Positions 1 to 8,413 of a DNA stretch of 64,000 bases are shown one piece after another. The stretch covers positions 48,752 through 112,751 of the forward strand of contig JAFXBE010000025.1 of the NCBI GenBank assembly GCA_017516765.1, in the 5' to 3' direction. This DNA is from Clostridia bacterium (lineage in GTDB: Bacteria; Bacillota; Clostridia; Christensenellales; Aristaeellaceae). Numbering within the stretch: position 1 is the stretch's first letter; every line of letters begins with the position of its first letter. The notes beneath the pieces were generated by a model. The model searched no databases and was not told the origin of the DNA. It saw nothing but the letters and a program-made list of their open reading frames with translations. Made by a program: the position numbers and the translations under genes.

Positions 1-1786
1 GGTAACTTTCCATCACATATCCTTCCGCACTGTCGGTTTTTACGTGAACCCAGCCCTCCTCCGGGCAGCGTTCCAGTACAAGCAACCGCTGGTTTTTATA
101 CAAACGCATCAGAATCTCGCCGCCCAGATCGGGGCGGGAACGCAGATTCAGGGAACTGTCATCGTCGATCTCCGTAACCGACGCATACCATTGCCCTTCC
201 CCCGCCGGCTGACTGACGGGCATTAATGTGGGTCTGGGGGTAACGGTCGGCGCAGGGCCGGCAGTCGCAGACAATACTTCCGGTGCGGCAGCCGCTGTTT
301 GCTCGCCCATATGGAAGCGTTTCAGTTCCATACCGGGGTAATAGAACGACAGGATCTCATCGAAACGCTTTTCGTACTGGGCGGCCATTGTTTCTGCGCC
401 CCTCTGGCTCATTCCCACGCCATGCCCGTATCGGCGCGCCTCAACGGTATAGGATTTCTCATCTTCCACCACCGACCAGATCTCGTTGTCGAAATTACCG
501 CTGATGTTCATTCCGAAAGCAGCCTCCGCCGCAGGGAAGATGGGTGCGGTAAGCACATAAGTTTCCTCTATGCGTTCAAACTCGCCGTATACGGGTTTGG
601 GGGTGGGCGTGGGAGCCGCCGGGGTGGGCATGGGTGACTCGGTCAGAACGGCTACAGGGGTTGCTTGCGCCGCCGGAGTGCTGCTTACGGTGGGTGCAGG
701 TGTCGCTTCCGTTCTGGTACGCCCGCTGATCTGAACAGAAAGCTGCAACTGCTTCATCAAAAGCGAACCCTCCGCCGCAGGCTCCGCAACTGCCAAATCC
801 GAAACCGTATGCACCAGAATACTTTCCGGCGCAGGATCGTATCCAAGAGATTTCAGCGGCGTGGCCAACAACTGTGCCAGCAGCTTGCGCAGGGCATAAG
901 GCGCGTTTTCCCCATCTTCATAGTTCTTGTTGATTTTCAAACTGCGTACGGTACTGGCGGGATTCTCCACATCATAAGGATCCTGCACAGATGCATAATA
1001 GCTGAAATCCTCATCCGTTGCCCAGACGGTCTGCACAAGCTCTGTCTGGCCGCCGTTGCTGGCAGAATAATAGCATTGTGCCAGCCGATCTCGGTAGAAA
1101 CCGCACACTCCTCGGGTTTCGGCGATGGCCTGCTCGGCGTTGGCATAACCGGGCGTATAACCGCGGAATACCTGATCGTTGGTGGTATCGACCACATCAT
1201 ATTCTCTGGAAGGATTCGCCTTGCGCAGTACATAGGTACGTGCGGCGATGGTCTGCGCCTTCAAGGCTTCCAGAGGGAAGGAATCACTCATCTCGTATGG
1301 AACGACCCCCAGCAGATAATCCTCTGTGTGGATGCTCAACACAGGAAACAGCTTGCCGTCCCTGACCGAAAGCGTAAGGTCGCCAAGATAAAGCGGTTCA
1401 AAACCCGTACGCCGAAACCCGGTTTTGGTATCGGGTTCTTCGCCTGCATAGCGATGCATTTCCACCCGGCTGCCCATTCTGAGGGAAAGCCCCTGCATAT
1501 ACAGATAGATCGAATCGTTGCGCAGAATGAAGGTCAACTTGCTGCCGCTTTCCAGATACAGCTCGGCGTCCTCGCTCCCGAAACGCAAACCATAAGGAGC
1601 TGTGGTGGTCACATCCAGCCGGTCGGTAAGGTTCAGACGGCTCAGCTGAACACGCACAACGGGATCGACCGTCAATTTCGCCATGGGGATCCCATCCTCG
1701 GCAGCTGAATGACCGATCACCCCAACACCAATACACAGCATCAGACTCAGAAAAAACGACAGCATCTGTCTGAAACACTTCCGCAT
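1..1786 (-). CDS. Secreted SpoIID/LytB-domain protein with C-terminal SH3 domain (3' end cut off by window edge)
   Basis: The gene runs off the left edge, so 595 residues are visible and the stop is missing. An N-terminal signal peptide (hydrophobic residues 8-28) points to export. The SpoIID domain begins around residue 145; its conserved glutamate lies in PYEMSDSFPLEALKAQ near residue 163, and the family signature GHGVGMSQRGA sits near residue 452. A Thr/Pro-rich linker interrupts the domain between them. The last ~60 visible residues (WYASVTEIDDD... to EGYVMESY) resemble a bacterial SH3 domain. SpoIID enzymes are lytic transglycosylases that act on denuded glycan during engulfment. The ATG at 1786 follows GAGGAG and a sigma-E-like promoter. 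A second SpoIID gene lies at 46.6-47.6 kb, so which one is the canonical sporulation enzyme is open. Confidence 0.9.
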   Translation of the reverse strand, partial: MRKCFRQMLSFFLSLMLCIGVGVIGHSAAEDGIPMAKLTVDPVVRVQLSRLNLTDRLDVTTTAPYGLRFGSEDAELYLESGSKLTFILRNDSIYLYMQGLSLRMGSRVEMHRYAGEEPDTKTGFRRTGFEPLYLGDLTLSVRDGKLFPVLSIHTEDYLLGVVPYEMSDSFPLEALKAQTIAARTYVLRKANPSREYDVVDTTNDQVFRGYTPGYANAEQAIAETRGVCGFYRDRLAQCYYSASNGGQTELVQTVWATDEDFSYYASVQDPYDVENPASTVRSLKINKNYEDGENAPYALRKLLAQLLATPLKSLGYDPAPESILVHTVSDLAVAEPAAEGSLLMKQLQLSVQISGRTRTEATPAPTVSSTPAAQATPVAVLTESPMPTPAAPTPTPKPVYGEFERIEETYVLTAPIFPAAEAAFGMNISGNFDNEIWSVVEDEKSYTVEARRYGHGVGMSQRGAETMAAQYEKRFDEILSFYYPGMELKRFHMGEQTAAAAPEVLSATAGPAPTVTPRPTLMPVSQPAGEGQWYASVTEIDDDSSLNLRSRPDLGGEILMRLYKNQRLLVLERCPEEGWVHVKTDSAEGYVMESY

Positions 1787-1809
1787 GTTCTATCTCCTCT
1801 CTGTTCCCG

Positions 1810-1838
1810 ATGGTATGAAGGATAAACTGCCTTTATGA
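1810..1838 (-). promoter_or_regulatory. Candidate sigma-E-type promoter of the SpoIID/SH3 gene
   Basis: Read leftward, TCATAAA (1838-1832) and CATACCAT (1817-1810) are separated by 14 nt and lie about 25 nt before the start codon. This resembles the Bacillus sigma-E pattern (KMATATT, 13-15 nt, CATACAnT) with a few mismatches. The same spacing is seen before spoIVA. It is an inference from sequence only. Confidence 0.35.
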
Positions 1839-1954
1839 AACCTATCACTGCACAGGCATCATACCATGTCGAAAAAGAAAGCACAAGTGCGGATCGTTGC
1901 CAGTATTGCCACCGATTATGTACCAAGCGGTATTCCGGCTTCTGTATGCCTTCA

Positions 1955-2239
1955 TCAGCTGTTACAGGTACGTACAGAACCGCCGCACTCTGCTGCATTC
2001 TTTCGTATCTTTCTGCACAGGATCTGCTCCGCCTCACGATCCCGTATGCAGAGAACGGTTCCCCTTACGAGATATGCTTTCGGGTCGCCGAATACCGAAG
2101 CATACAGACAACAGACCGTGCTGCCCACGGTAAGACCCAGATCGTGCAGTCGGGAACGAACGCCCGGTTTGCACCCCACCGACACCACCATAAGGGACTC
2201 TCCTGTTCTCGCCCGGCACAGGGGCAGGATCTCCGCCAT
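1955..2239 (-). CDS. FeoA-domain protein, orphan
   Basis: This 94-residue protein has the compact SH3-like FeoA fold pattern: an N-terminal strand with TGESLMVVSVG, then RSRLHDLGLTVGSTV, GDPKAYLVRGTVLCIRD and EAEQIL. FeoA proteins are small cytosolic partners of the FeoB ferrous iron transporter; related domains also occur at the C-terminus of metal-responsive regulators. The ATG at 2239 is chosen because AAGGAGGG lies 8 nt upstream; a longer frame from 2293 has no such site. No feoB is adjacent, so its partner must be elsewhere or the protein has another role. Two inverted repeats lie between it and the divergent tRNA gene. Confidence 0.75.
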   Translation of the reverse strand: MAEILPLCRARTGESLMVVSVGCKPGVRSRLHDLGLTVGSTVCCLYASVFGDPKAYLVRGTVLCIRDREAEQILCRKIRKNAAECGGSVRTCNS

Positions 2240-2288
2240 TGCACAGTCCCTCCTTTTTCTGTACGTACCGGACACCACACAGTCCTGG

Positions 2289-2301
2289 TGCATACTATGC
2301 A
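2289..2301. promoter_or_regulatory. 13-bp palindrome upstream of the FeoA gene (possible operator)
   Basis: TGCATACTATGCA is a perfect 6-1-6 palindrome about 50 bp upstream of the FeoA start, in the interval shared with tRNA-Leu. A metal-responsive repressor site is possible, but no known consensus is matched closely. Confidence 0.3.
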
Positions 2302-2306
2302 GTCAT

Positions 2307-2347
2307 CTTCCGTCTGTGCAGGAGGCTGCCTCTTGCACAAACGGAAG
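2307..2347. repeat. Inverted repeat between the FeoA gene and tRNA-Leu
   Basis: CTTCCGT-3nt-TGCA on the left is mirrored by TGCA-3nt-ACGGAAG on the right, with an inner AGG/CCT pair. The arms could form a cruciform or hairpin. The right arm overlaps the -35 box of the tRNA promoter, so binding or folding here could affect tRNA transcription. There is no T-run after either arm, so it is not an intrinsic terminator. Confidence 0.5.
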
Positions 2348-2361
2348 AGAGCGGGTATAAT
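2333..2361 (+). promoter_or_regulatory. Sigma-A promoter of tRNA-Leu
   Basis: TTGCAC and TATAAT are separated by exactly 17 nt, ending 10 nt before the mature tRNA 5' end. Confidence 0.8.
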
Positions 2362-2371
2362 AACCATGCTT

Positions 2372-2457
2372 GCGGTAGTGCTGGAATTGGCATACAGACT
2401 TGACTTAAAATCAAGCGCCCTATGGGATTGCGGGTTCAAGTCCCGCCTGCCGCACCA
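2372..2457 (+). tRNA. tRNA-Leu (anticodon UAA)
   Basis: The 86-nt sequence folds as a class II tRNA. The acceptor stem GCGGTAG pairs with CTGCCGC with one G-U pair. The anticodon stem CTTGA/TCAAG closes the loop CTTAAAA, giving anticodon TAA. There is a long variable arm, the T-arm loop contains GGTTCAAGTCC, and the CCA end is encoded. It reads UUA leucine codons. A strong terminator follows immediately. Confidence 0.97.
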
Positions 2458-2465
2458 AGCAGCAA

Positions 2466-2517
2466 AGAATCCGAACCGCTTATTCCTGATTGGAAAAGGG
2501 TTCGGATTCTTTGTTTT
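2466..2517 (+). terminator. Terminator after tRNA-Leu
   Basis: A perfect 12-bp stem (AGAATCCGAACC with GGTTCGGATTCT) is followed by TTGTTTTCTT, starting 8 nt after the CCA end. Confidence 0.9.
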
Positions 2518-2649
2518 CTTCAGGGAAAACAACAATAGGCAGGATGCAAAACACCATCCTGTGGATTCCGGATATCGGAAGCCTCCTTTTGGGGTGATAC
2601 TGATATAACTCTTTTTCTTTCCGAATTTGCCCATGGATATCAGGAATGA

Positions 2650-3216
2650 TTATTCCTGCGTCCTTACTTCCACAAAAGCCATCCCTGTAAGCCCTGTTTT
2701 CTCACACAGTCTTTTCACCTTTTCCGAACAAAACCATGGGATGACCTGATCTCCCGTCAGCTTGAACAAGTCATATCCTCCAATTGCCGATGCTGACAGG
2801 CAGTATTTCCGTACGGAATAAAACGGCTCCCTGCGCCCAGGCACCTGAAACGTGGAATAGTCAGAGCCTGACAGGCATAATGCCTCCGCCGGAGCCAACA
2901 CATTTACCACATAGTACCGATGCACGGAATCGTCATCTTCACAGACCACATCCACAGGCAACAGTTGCACTTCTGTATTCACAACCTCCAACACATGCTG
3001 ACGGAATGCTTCGGATATCAGCAACCAACCCTTGTCATTAGCCAGCCAGTCGGTGAGCACATGCCCCTCCTGCAGGCGATAGGCGAAACAGAAGCCGACG
3101 GGCAGAGGCTCTTCCGGTTGTCCGCGGCAGTATTGGTTCATTTCCGACATGCTGGGGCTATGGCAGATCACATCCCCGATTCTTTCCATGTCGATTTCCA
3201 TTTTGTAATAGCGCAT
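2650..3216 (-). CDS. Imm11/DUF1629-like immunity protein (orphan)
   Basis: This 188-residue protein has no signal peptide or membrane segment. The layout matches the Imm11 (MXAN_0049, formerly DUF1629) immunity family as I know it. There is a variable N-terminus, a mid-region TDWLANDKGWLLISEAF followed by VQLLPVDVV, and a YYVVNVL segment. A serine-aspartate stretch SGSDYSTF follows, and the C-terminus ends in an LCEKTGLTGMAF helix-strand motif. Such proteins neutralise polymorphic toxins. No toxin gene is adjacent, so it may be an orphan defence against neighbours' toxins or a remnant. The ATG at 3216 is preceded by a GAGGGAAC site. The family assignment rests on remembered pattern only. Confidence 0.55.
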   Translation of the reverse strand: MRYYKMEIDMERIGDVICHSPSMSEMNQYCRGQPEEPLPVGFCFAYRLQEGHVLTDWLANDKGWLLISEAFRQHVLEVVNTEVQLLPVDVVCEDDDSVHRYYVVNVLAPAEALCLSGSDYSTFQVPGRREPFYSVRKYCLSASAIGGYDLFKLTGDQVIPWFCSEKVKRLCEKTGLTGMAFVEVRTQE

Positions 3217-3413
3217 AGGGTTCCCTCGCTTTCTGATAATATGGTAAAGGAATCAAATTACGATGTCAATGCAGGGGGAGCGTTACCCTGCCTTTGTTGT
3301 AACAAATCGTACAGACACCCAACATTTGGGTGGGCATTTTCCCCGCATAAAGGTATAATGAAGCTGTACATATTGATGATTCATCAACGAACAGAATTGC
3401 GAGGTGACCCGCT

Positions 3414-5021
3414 GTGCATAAAAACAAACGCTATGCTTTGCTGCTGACTTGTCTGATGCTCTTGGCAGCAGTTTTTCCTGCATCGGTACAGGAACCCCGG
3501 CCCTTGTATCCGGCGATTCAAGGCCATCTGTGGGGTTATATCGATACGGATAATCAGTGGATGGTGCCGCCTTATACTTCTTGGCAGCCGGATTATGCCT
3601 ATGACAACGACTTTTTCTACGATCATGATTCCGATGACTGGCGGAATGCGCAGGGCAGACGCTACCCGCTGGATGAGATCATGGATCCTGCCAGGTGGGG
3701 TTTGACGGAACTGAACGGTCAGGAAGTTTACTGTTGTAACGGTCAACGCTTGGGTCAAAGTTGGCTGGTTCGATGCTATGCCAAGGGCAAGGGAATCAAA
3801 CCGATGGCTTGGGTACATCTGGATAATGACCTGAACCGCCTGAACGATCTTGTTTATTTTGATGTGATCCTGTCTGAGGATAACCAAACCCTCATTGCAT
3901 TAACGGAGAAGGGCACTGTCACCGGCAGCCTTGTTGACGATCGAGGGCGCATACTCAGGAAGGACTTGCCTTTTGGCGAACTGTCTGAGGATGGGCTGGT
4001 CATCACGAACCACAGAGGGAGAGACGTTCTGTACTACAATGCTCAGACCGGCGCGCCGCTGGACGAACAGCAAGCGGCTGCACTTCGTGCCGCCCATTGT
4101 CCGGAGGGTTTGTGGCCTTGCAAGATGGTGGAACAGCAGGATTCGGTAAAGACCGAAACCGAAATTACAGACTGGTCGTGGGATTATTCTGCCGGTAAAG
4201 AAGAAACATCCTATTTCGTCTATGTGGATGCCGATGGCAGCATTGCGGAGCATTTGGGTCGTTTTAAACGTGCCGATTCGTTCCGGCAGGGGCTTGCCAC
4301 AGTGAAATCGGAGGACGGACAGCAGAAGATCATCGACACGATGGGAAATACCGTCCTTGCGAACGTGGGAGCAGTCAACAATCACCTGTACAGTTCACCG
4401 AAGTTGCAGGATGGCTGGGCACAGGTGACGCTGTTCGCCCCGAAGCGACAGGTGTCGGTTGGATGCAACTATCTGAACATGGAAGGACAACTGTTGTTCT
4501 CCGGGAAGGGTCTGTACCGGGCAGAACCCTTTTTCGAAAGACGCGCCCTTGTGCGCATCCTTCTGCCGGATTATACTCTTACCTGCGCCCACATTGACCC
4601 AACCGGCCAAATCGTCTGGGCAGAAGACGGTGCGGATATTGCAGCGTTACAAGCTTTGCTGGATCAGGGATTGTGCCCGTCTCCTGCGGATCTGTCGGCG
4701 GAAGAGGCTATGAATCTGCTGCTTGGCGAATGGGCTTCCACCGGCGGTGGGGAGCATTTGACAGAAGTACAGCACGAGGATGGTTCGTGGTCGGCATCGC
4801 TGACGGCGGATGGCACTTGGTATGTACGCGAAACCAAGCATGAAGACCCATACTATCGTGATTACCGCTTCGTATTTGTGGAAGTATTCACCGATGCGAA
4901 CGGATACGAGCGCACTTCCGAAGCGGGTTTGACGATTTACCACCGGGACGCCTTCAGTATCAGTTGGGGCGAAGGCAGCAGCGGCTATGTCCGCTACCGC
5001 AGCCGCTATGATGAGCAATGA
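3414..5021 (+). CDS. Secreted WG-repeat-like protein
   Basis: This 535-residue protein has a signal peptide (residues 5-22). The GTG start is chosen because GAGGTG lies 8 nt upstream. Several segments have the WG-repeat style, such as GHLWGYIDTDNQWMVPP, VYVDADGSIAEHLG with the following QGLATVKSEDG, and CAHIDPTGQIVWAE. These repeats form beta-propeller-like or extended beta structures in secreted proteins of Firmicutes and Bacteroidetes. The C-terminal ~110 residues are different and Tyr-rich (YVRETKHEDPYYRDYRFVFV). No enzymatic motif is visible and the function is unknown. A -10-like TATAAT lies at 3354-3359. Confidence 0.7.
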   Translation: MHKNKRYALLLTCLMLLAAVFPASVQEPRPLYPAIQGHLWGYIDTDNQWMVPPYTSWQPDYAYDNDFFYDHDSDDWRNAQGRRYPLDEIMDPARWGLTELNGQEVYCCNGQRLGQSWLVRCYAKGKGIKPMAWVHLDNDLNRLNDLVYFDVILSEDNQTLIALTEKGTVTGSLVDDRGRILRKDLPFGELSEDGLVITNHRGRDVLYYNAQTGAPLDEQQAAALRAAHCPEGLWPCKMVEQQDSVKTETEITDWSWDYSAGKEETSYFVYVDADGSIAEHLGRFKRADSFRQGLATVKSEDGQQKIIDTMGNTVLANVGAVNNHLYSSPKLQDGWAQVTLFAPKRQVSVGCNYLNMEGQLLFSGKGLYRAEPFFERRALVRILLPDYTLTCAHIDPTGQIVWAEDGADIAALQALLDQGLCPSPADLSAEEAMNLLLGEWASTGGGEHLTEVQHEDGSWSASLTADGTWYVRETKHEDPYYRDYRFVFVEVFTDANGYERTSEAGLTIYHRDAFSISWGEGSSGYVRYRSRYDEQ

Positions 5022-5078
5022 TTCTGCATAGACAAACCTTGGGCTGCCACCTGCCGAACGATGGCTTGTGGGTTCGGA

Positions 5079-5115
5079 AAAAAACAGTATGCGCATCCAA
5101 ATCGCGCTGTTTTTA
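5079..5115 (+). terminator. Possible terminator after the WG-repeat gene
   Basis: An A-rich arm plus GCGC pairs with GCGC plus TGTTTTT. The stem is weak and AT-rich, and it lies 15 nt before the next start codon. Confidence 0.35.
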
Positions 5116-5129
5116 TTCAGGAGGAAGAC

Positions 5130-6485
5130 ATGAAACGATTATTCACGCTCTTGATAACACTGTTGCTTATTCTGCTGCCGTCTGTTACAGCCTGCGCAGA
5201 GCTGCTCTCGACAGACGATGAATATGAGGTATTCCGAAAAACCGCAGCACAGGATTATCCGGATTGGACTGTGACAGAAATCAGCTCTTATGCACGTGCA
5301 AACGAGCTCTGCTTTTGTGTAGAACTGCTGCGGATACATGAGTATACGCTGTACGGAAAAACATTGGAAGCCGCTTTCGGCAGTGGACAGGCACTAAAAG
5401 AAGCAATCAGCGGCAACACCATCGCCTGGAGCAGGGTTTACGACAGCGCACCGGTTCCCATGCTGCCCGGTACAGCCTCCAAAGCAGAAGAAATACTCTC
5501 GGCCATCGATTCGGCAGCTTCGGAACATTACCTGTCGTCCACAGGTTTCCTCAGTAAAAATGCAGAGCTGCTATCCGGCAGCGCGCAGTTCATTTGTGGT
5601 GAAAACGAAGAACTGCAGTCTCTGACCGTATGTGACAGACATCTGTTCGGAATCGTTGAAAACAGCGATGGGATGCGCAGTATACGCATCTCGGCATGGG
5701 ACGGCGAAACATATTCTGACCCGATATCCTCCCCTGTGGCAAGCACAGCCCTGCGGATCAACAGCGTACACACCGGAGACGGTTGGCTGGAGATTTTTAC
5801 AGATGAATATGAATGCATATTTCTCCCTACGGGCAGCAACTGGCAGCTTGCAGATTATGCAAGTCTTATGTGCGGATATGGCCGTTACGCTCTGGCAGAA
5901 AACGCTTTGATCGATCTTACCGTGAACGATTTCGAAAACAGGGACAACGATGCGTACCACTACGGTAAGCCCACCTTTCCCGTTATGCTCACGGAGATCA
6001 ACTTTGATGCCATGCCCAATCTCGAGCAAGCCATTCAAAAAATGGATGCAGCAGGTTTTGCCTGTGTTGCCGTTGATAGCGCAAATATGTATACCGCTCC
6101 GGATGCAGAAGTATCGGCAAGCTGCTATGCCCGCCTGCCCGGGAAGGTGTTGTGGCAGCAGAAAGGCTGGACACAGCTGCAGATCGGTACAGACGCTTCC
6201 GGAACGGTCGGATGGTTCCATACCGGCGATCTGGCATTTGGAAGCGATATCGAGAATGTGGTCTGTGCTTTTCCTGCCTATGACTACACCGGCTTTATGG
6301 AGACCAACTGCGCCGATGTGATCGGGAAGCAGCTTGATTCTACTCCGGATCAATGCTGGCTGATCGGGAAAACACCGGACGGCAGCTGGCTGGCGCTGAT
6401 TAACGAAGAAACCGTAACAGTCATTCCCTCGGATGCTATTGGCGAAACCTGGCCCACCGACCACGGCTGGGTGGATTGGGAATGA
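5130..6485 (+). CDS. Secreted protein with a C-terminal SH3-like domain
   Basis: The start at 5130 is set by CAGGAGGAAG 5-8 nt upstream; the protein is then 451 residues. It begins with a clear signal peptide (hydrophobic residues 4-18, cleavage near AEL). Residues ~310-390 look like an SH3b domain (VAVDSANMYTAPDAE, WTQLQIG, GTVGWFHTGDLA), a module that often binds peptidoglycan. The middle part shows no recognised family. It lies between another secreted protein and a small membrane protein on the same strand, in a cluster of envelope-associated unknowns. Function unknown. Confidence 0.7.
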   Translation: MKRLFTLLITLLLILLPSVTACAELLSTDDEYEVFRKTAAQDYPDWTVTEISSYARANELCFCVELLRIHEYTLYGKTLEAAFGSGQALKEAISGNTIAWSRVYDSAPVPMLPGTASKAEEILSAIDSAASEHYLSSTGFLSKNAELLSGSAQFICGENEELQSLTVCDRHLFGIVENSDGMRSIRISAWDGETYSDPISSPVASTALRINSVHTGDGWLEIFTDEYECIFLPTGSNWQLADYASLMCGYGRYALAENALIDLTVNDFENRDNDAYHYGKPTFPVMLTEINFDAMPNLEQAIQKMDAAGFACVAVDSANMYTAPDAEVSASCYARLPGKVLWQQKGWTQLQIGTDASGTVGWFHTGDLAFGSDIENVVCAFPAYDYTGFMETNCADVIGKQLDSTPDQCWLIGKTPDGSWLALINEETVTVIPSDAIGETWPTDHGWVDWE

Positions 6486-6513
6486 ATTGAGTAACAGAAT
6501 GGAGGTCATTTCA

Positions 6514-6777
6514 TTGAACAAAACAAGCTGGAAAAGCATCCTTCGATTACTCGGTTGTATTGCCGCAGCCTTTGTGCTGATCTATCTGCTGGTCTTTATC
6601 GGCGGCTGGAGGCTGCTGGAATCCGGTGATATGGTCATGATCGAGATCGCTGTGGCGGTATTGGTCGGTATCATCCTTTGGCTGTTCTTTGAACAGGCAA
6701 GACAATATGATGAACGTCTCCGGCAATTGGAGGAGCGCATATCCGAATTGGAGCGGCGGGCGAACACCGGCGATTGA
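6514..6777 (+). CDS. Small membrane protein with C-terminal coiled coil
   Basis: The TTG at 6514 is preceded by GGAGGT with 7-nt spacing, giving 87 residues; an upstream in-frame ATG at 6499 overlaps that site and has none of its own. Two hydrophobic segments (residues ~9-28 and ~36-55) are followed by a charged heptad-like tail, EERISELERRANTGD. It lies 28 nt after the SH3-domain gene and is followed by a terminator, so the two are probably co-transcribed. No family recognised. Confidence 0.65.
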   Translation: MNKTSWKSILRLLGCIAAAFVLIYLLVFIGGWRLLESGDMVMIEIAVAVLVGIILWLFFEQARQYDERLRQLEERISELERRANTGD

Positions 6778-6790
6778 CGCACAAGCAGAG

Positions 6791-6830
6791 AACCCAGTGG
6801 CTGTTTTTGTTGCAGACACTGGGTTTTTTC
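6791..6830 (+). terminator. Terminator after the small membrane protein gene
   Basis: AACCCAGTG pairs with CACTGGGTT (9 bp), followed by TTTTTTC. Confidence 0.85.
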
Positions 6831-6934
6831 TATTTCCAAAACAAGTTTTGGGAGTCCGTATTTTCGGACTGCGCATCTGGTATACTGCTGTATCATACCA
6901 AGCAAAGCATTGTTCTTTGCGGAAAGGAAACCCT

Positions 6935-7252
6935 ATGGCAAGTTACTGCGAAAGATGGCTGACCGTTGATGCAGACAGAAAGACACTGCTGCTACTGGAC
7001 CGGATGCTGCGCCTTGAATGGCAGTGCATTGAAGTTGCAGATGATAACACAGATATTGTGTACGGCGATTATCAACTCAAAAACGATATCATATCGCCGG
7101 AGAGAATAATCGCCGGACTGGCCGCTCGCTTCCCCAAGGCTTCCCTCTCTCTGCAGCTGTTAACCGTCGATGGTTCCTGCTACGAAACGCTGTTTTTGAA
7201 CGGAAAGGCTGCTGGCAGCTTTGCTTATACCGGTCTGTCCTTCACAGGCTGA
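6935..7252 (+). CDS. Hypothetical 105-residue protein
   Basis: The ATG at 6935 is preceded by GGAAAGGAAA. The protein is soluble, with no signal peptide, and mixes acidic helices and strands (CIEVADDNTDIVYGDYQL). I do not recognise a family. A TATACT hexamer with a poor -35 lies about 55 nt upstream, and a terminator separates it from the preceding gene, so it is probably transcribed on its own. Confidence 0.5.
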   Translation: MASYCERWLTVDADRKTLLLLDRMLRLEWQCIEVADDNTDIVYGDYQLKNDIISPERIIAGLAARFPKASLSLQLLTVDGSCYETLFLNGKAAGSFAYTGLSFTG

Positions 7253-7346
7253 ACGCCCCCGCATACAGATACCCCACTTGCCTGTTGACGGCTTTTCATA
7301 TACCATAGACAGGGTACCACCTGATGTGTTTACAGGAGAGAATACC

Positions 7347-8363
7347 ATGACCTACGGCAAATCCAAATTACTGCTCCTCCATATGCTCAGGCTTTTTCAA
7401 ACCGAAACGGACGAAAACGAAGGGCTGAGCATGGAACAGCTCAAAACCGCCCTTTCCCAAAAAGGCCTCACCCCGGATCGGAAGAGTATCTATGCCTGTA
7501 TCGATGCTTTGGAAGCCTTTGGTCTGGAGATTTCCAGACCTATCGGCAAGCAGAAGGACTATCGCTTGTTGAAAGCACCGGATGAGCTGGAGCTTTCCGA
7601 GATCAAGCTGCTGTGCGATGCCGTACAGGCATCCCGCTTTCTTTCGCAGGCAAAAGCCAACCAGCTGACCCGCAAGCTGGAACGGCTGGTCAGCCGCAGG
7701 CAAGCTTCTTCGCTGCGCCGACAGGTGATCATCTCCGACCGTGTAAAGAGCATGAACAACCGTGTCTGCTATAATGTGGATGCGCTGCATACCGCGATTG
7801 CCAGCGACAGCCAGATCTCATTCCGCTATTTCGATTACAGTATGAGCAAGAAGCGTGTCTACCGCCACGGGGGCAAACGATATCAGGTAAGCCCCTTTGC
7901 TATGCTCTACAACAACGACAAGTACTATCTGCTGGCGGTTCCCTGCGACGAGGAGCAGATGCGCACCTATCGGGTGGATAAGCTGGAGGGCGTAGAGATC
8001 CTGAATCTCCCCCGGGAAGGACAGGAGATCTTTGCAACGGTGGATCTGGCGGCCTATACTCAGGTAACTTTCTCCATGTACGCGGGTGAAACAGTACCGG
8101 TAACCATGCAGTTCTCCAACGATCTATTGAACGTGGCAATGGATCGTTTCGGGCATCAGATCACCGTTTCCCGCCACGGCGAAGATCATTTCCGGTTTAC
8201 GACAAAGGTAGCTGTCAGTCCCCGCTTTTACGGCTGGCTGTTCAGCTTCGGCAGGGATGCACAGATCATTGCCCCGGGCTGGGTCCGCGAAGGCATGCAG
8301 CAGCTGTTGCAGGAAACCCTGCAAAGCTATGCGTCCGGCAGCCTGACTGACACAGAAACATAA
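7347..8363 (+). CDS. HTH/WYL-domain transcriptional regulator (YafY-like)
   Basis: This 338-residue protein has an N-terminal winged helix (residues ~1-75, with LTPDRKSIYACIDAL as the recognition region). A central WYL domain follows (residues ~145-225, SQISFRYFDYSMSKKRVY and SPFAMLYNNDKYYLLAV), with a C-terminal WCX extension. WYL proteins are DNA-binding regulators that sense nucleic-acid or nucleotide ligands and often control defence or stress genes. The ATG is preceded by CAGGAGAG. No obvious target operon adjoins it; the neighbours are unknown secreted proteins. Confidence 0.85.
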   Translation: MTYGKSKLLLLHMLRLFQTETDENEGLSMEQLKTALSQKGLTPDRKSIYACIDALEAFGLEISRPIGKQKDYRLLKAPDELELSEIKLLCDAVQASRFLSQAKANQLTRKLERLVSRRQASSLRRQVIISDRVKSMNNRVCYNVDALHTAIASDSQISFRYFDYSMSKKRVYRHGGKRYQVSPFAMLYNNDKYYLLAVPCDEEQMRTYRVDKLEGVEILNLPREGQEIFATVDLAAYTQVTFSMYAGETVPVTMQFSNDLLNVAMDRFGHQITVSRHGEDHFRFTTKVAVSPRFYGWLFSFGRDAQIIAPGWVREGMQQLLQETLQSYASGSLTDTET

Positions 8364-8367
8364 AACA

Positions 8368-8405
8368 AACGCTTGGGTTCCTTAATCAGAACTCAAGCGT
8401 TTTCT
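8368..8405. terminator. Bidirectional terminator between convergent genes
   Basis: AACGCTTG pairs with CAAGCGTT, with T-runs on both strands (TTTTC to the right, GTTTGTTTT to the left). It serves the WYL gene and the convergent SH3 gene. Confidence 0.85.
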
Positions 8406-8413
8406 ATTTGGTT

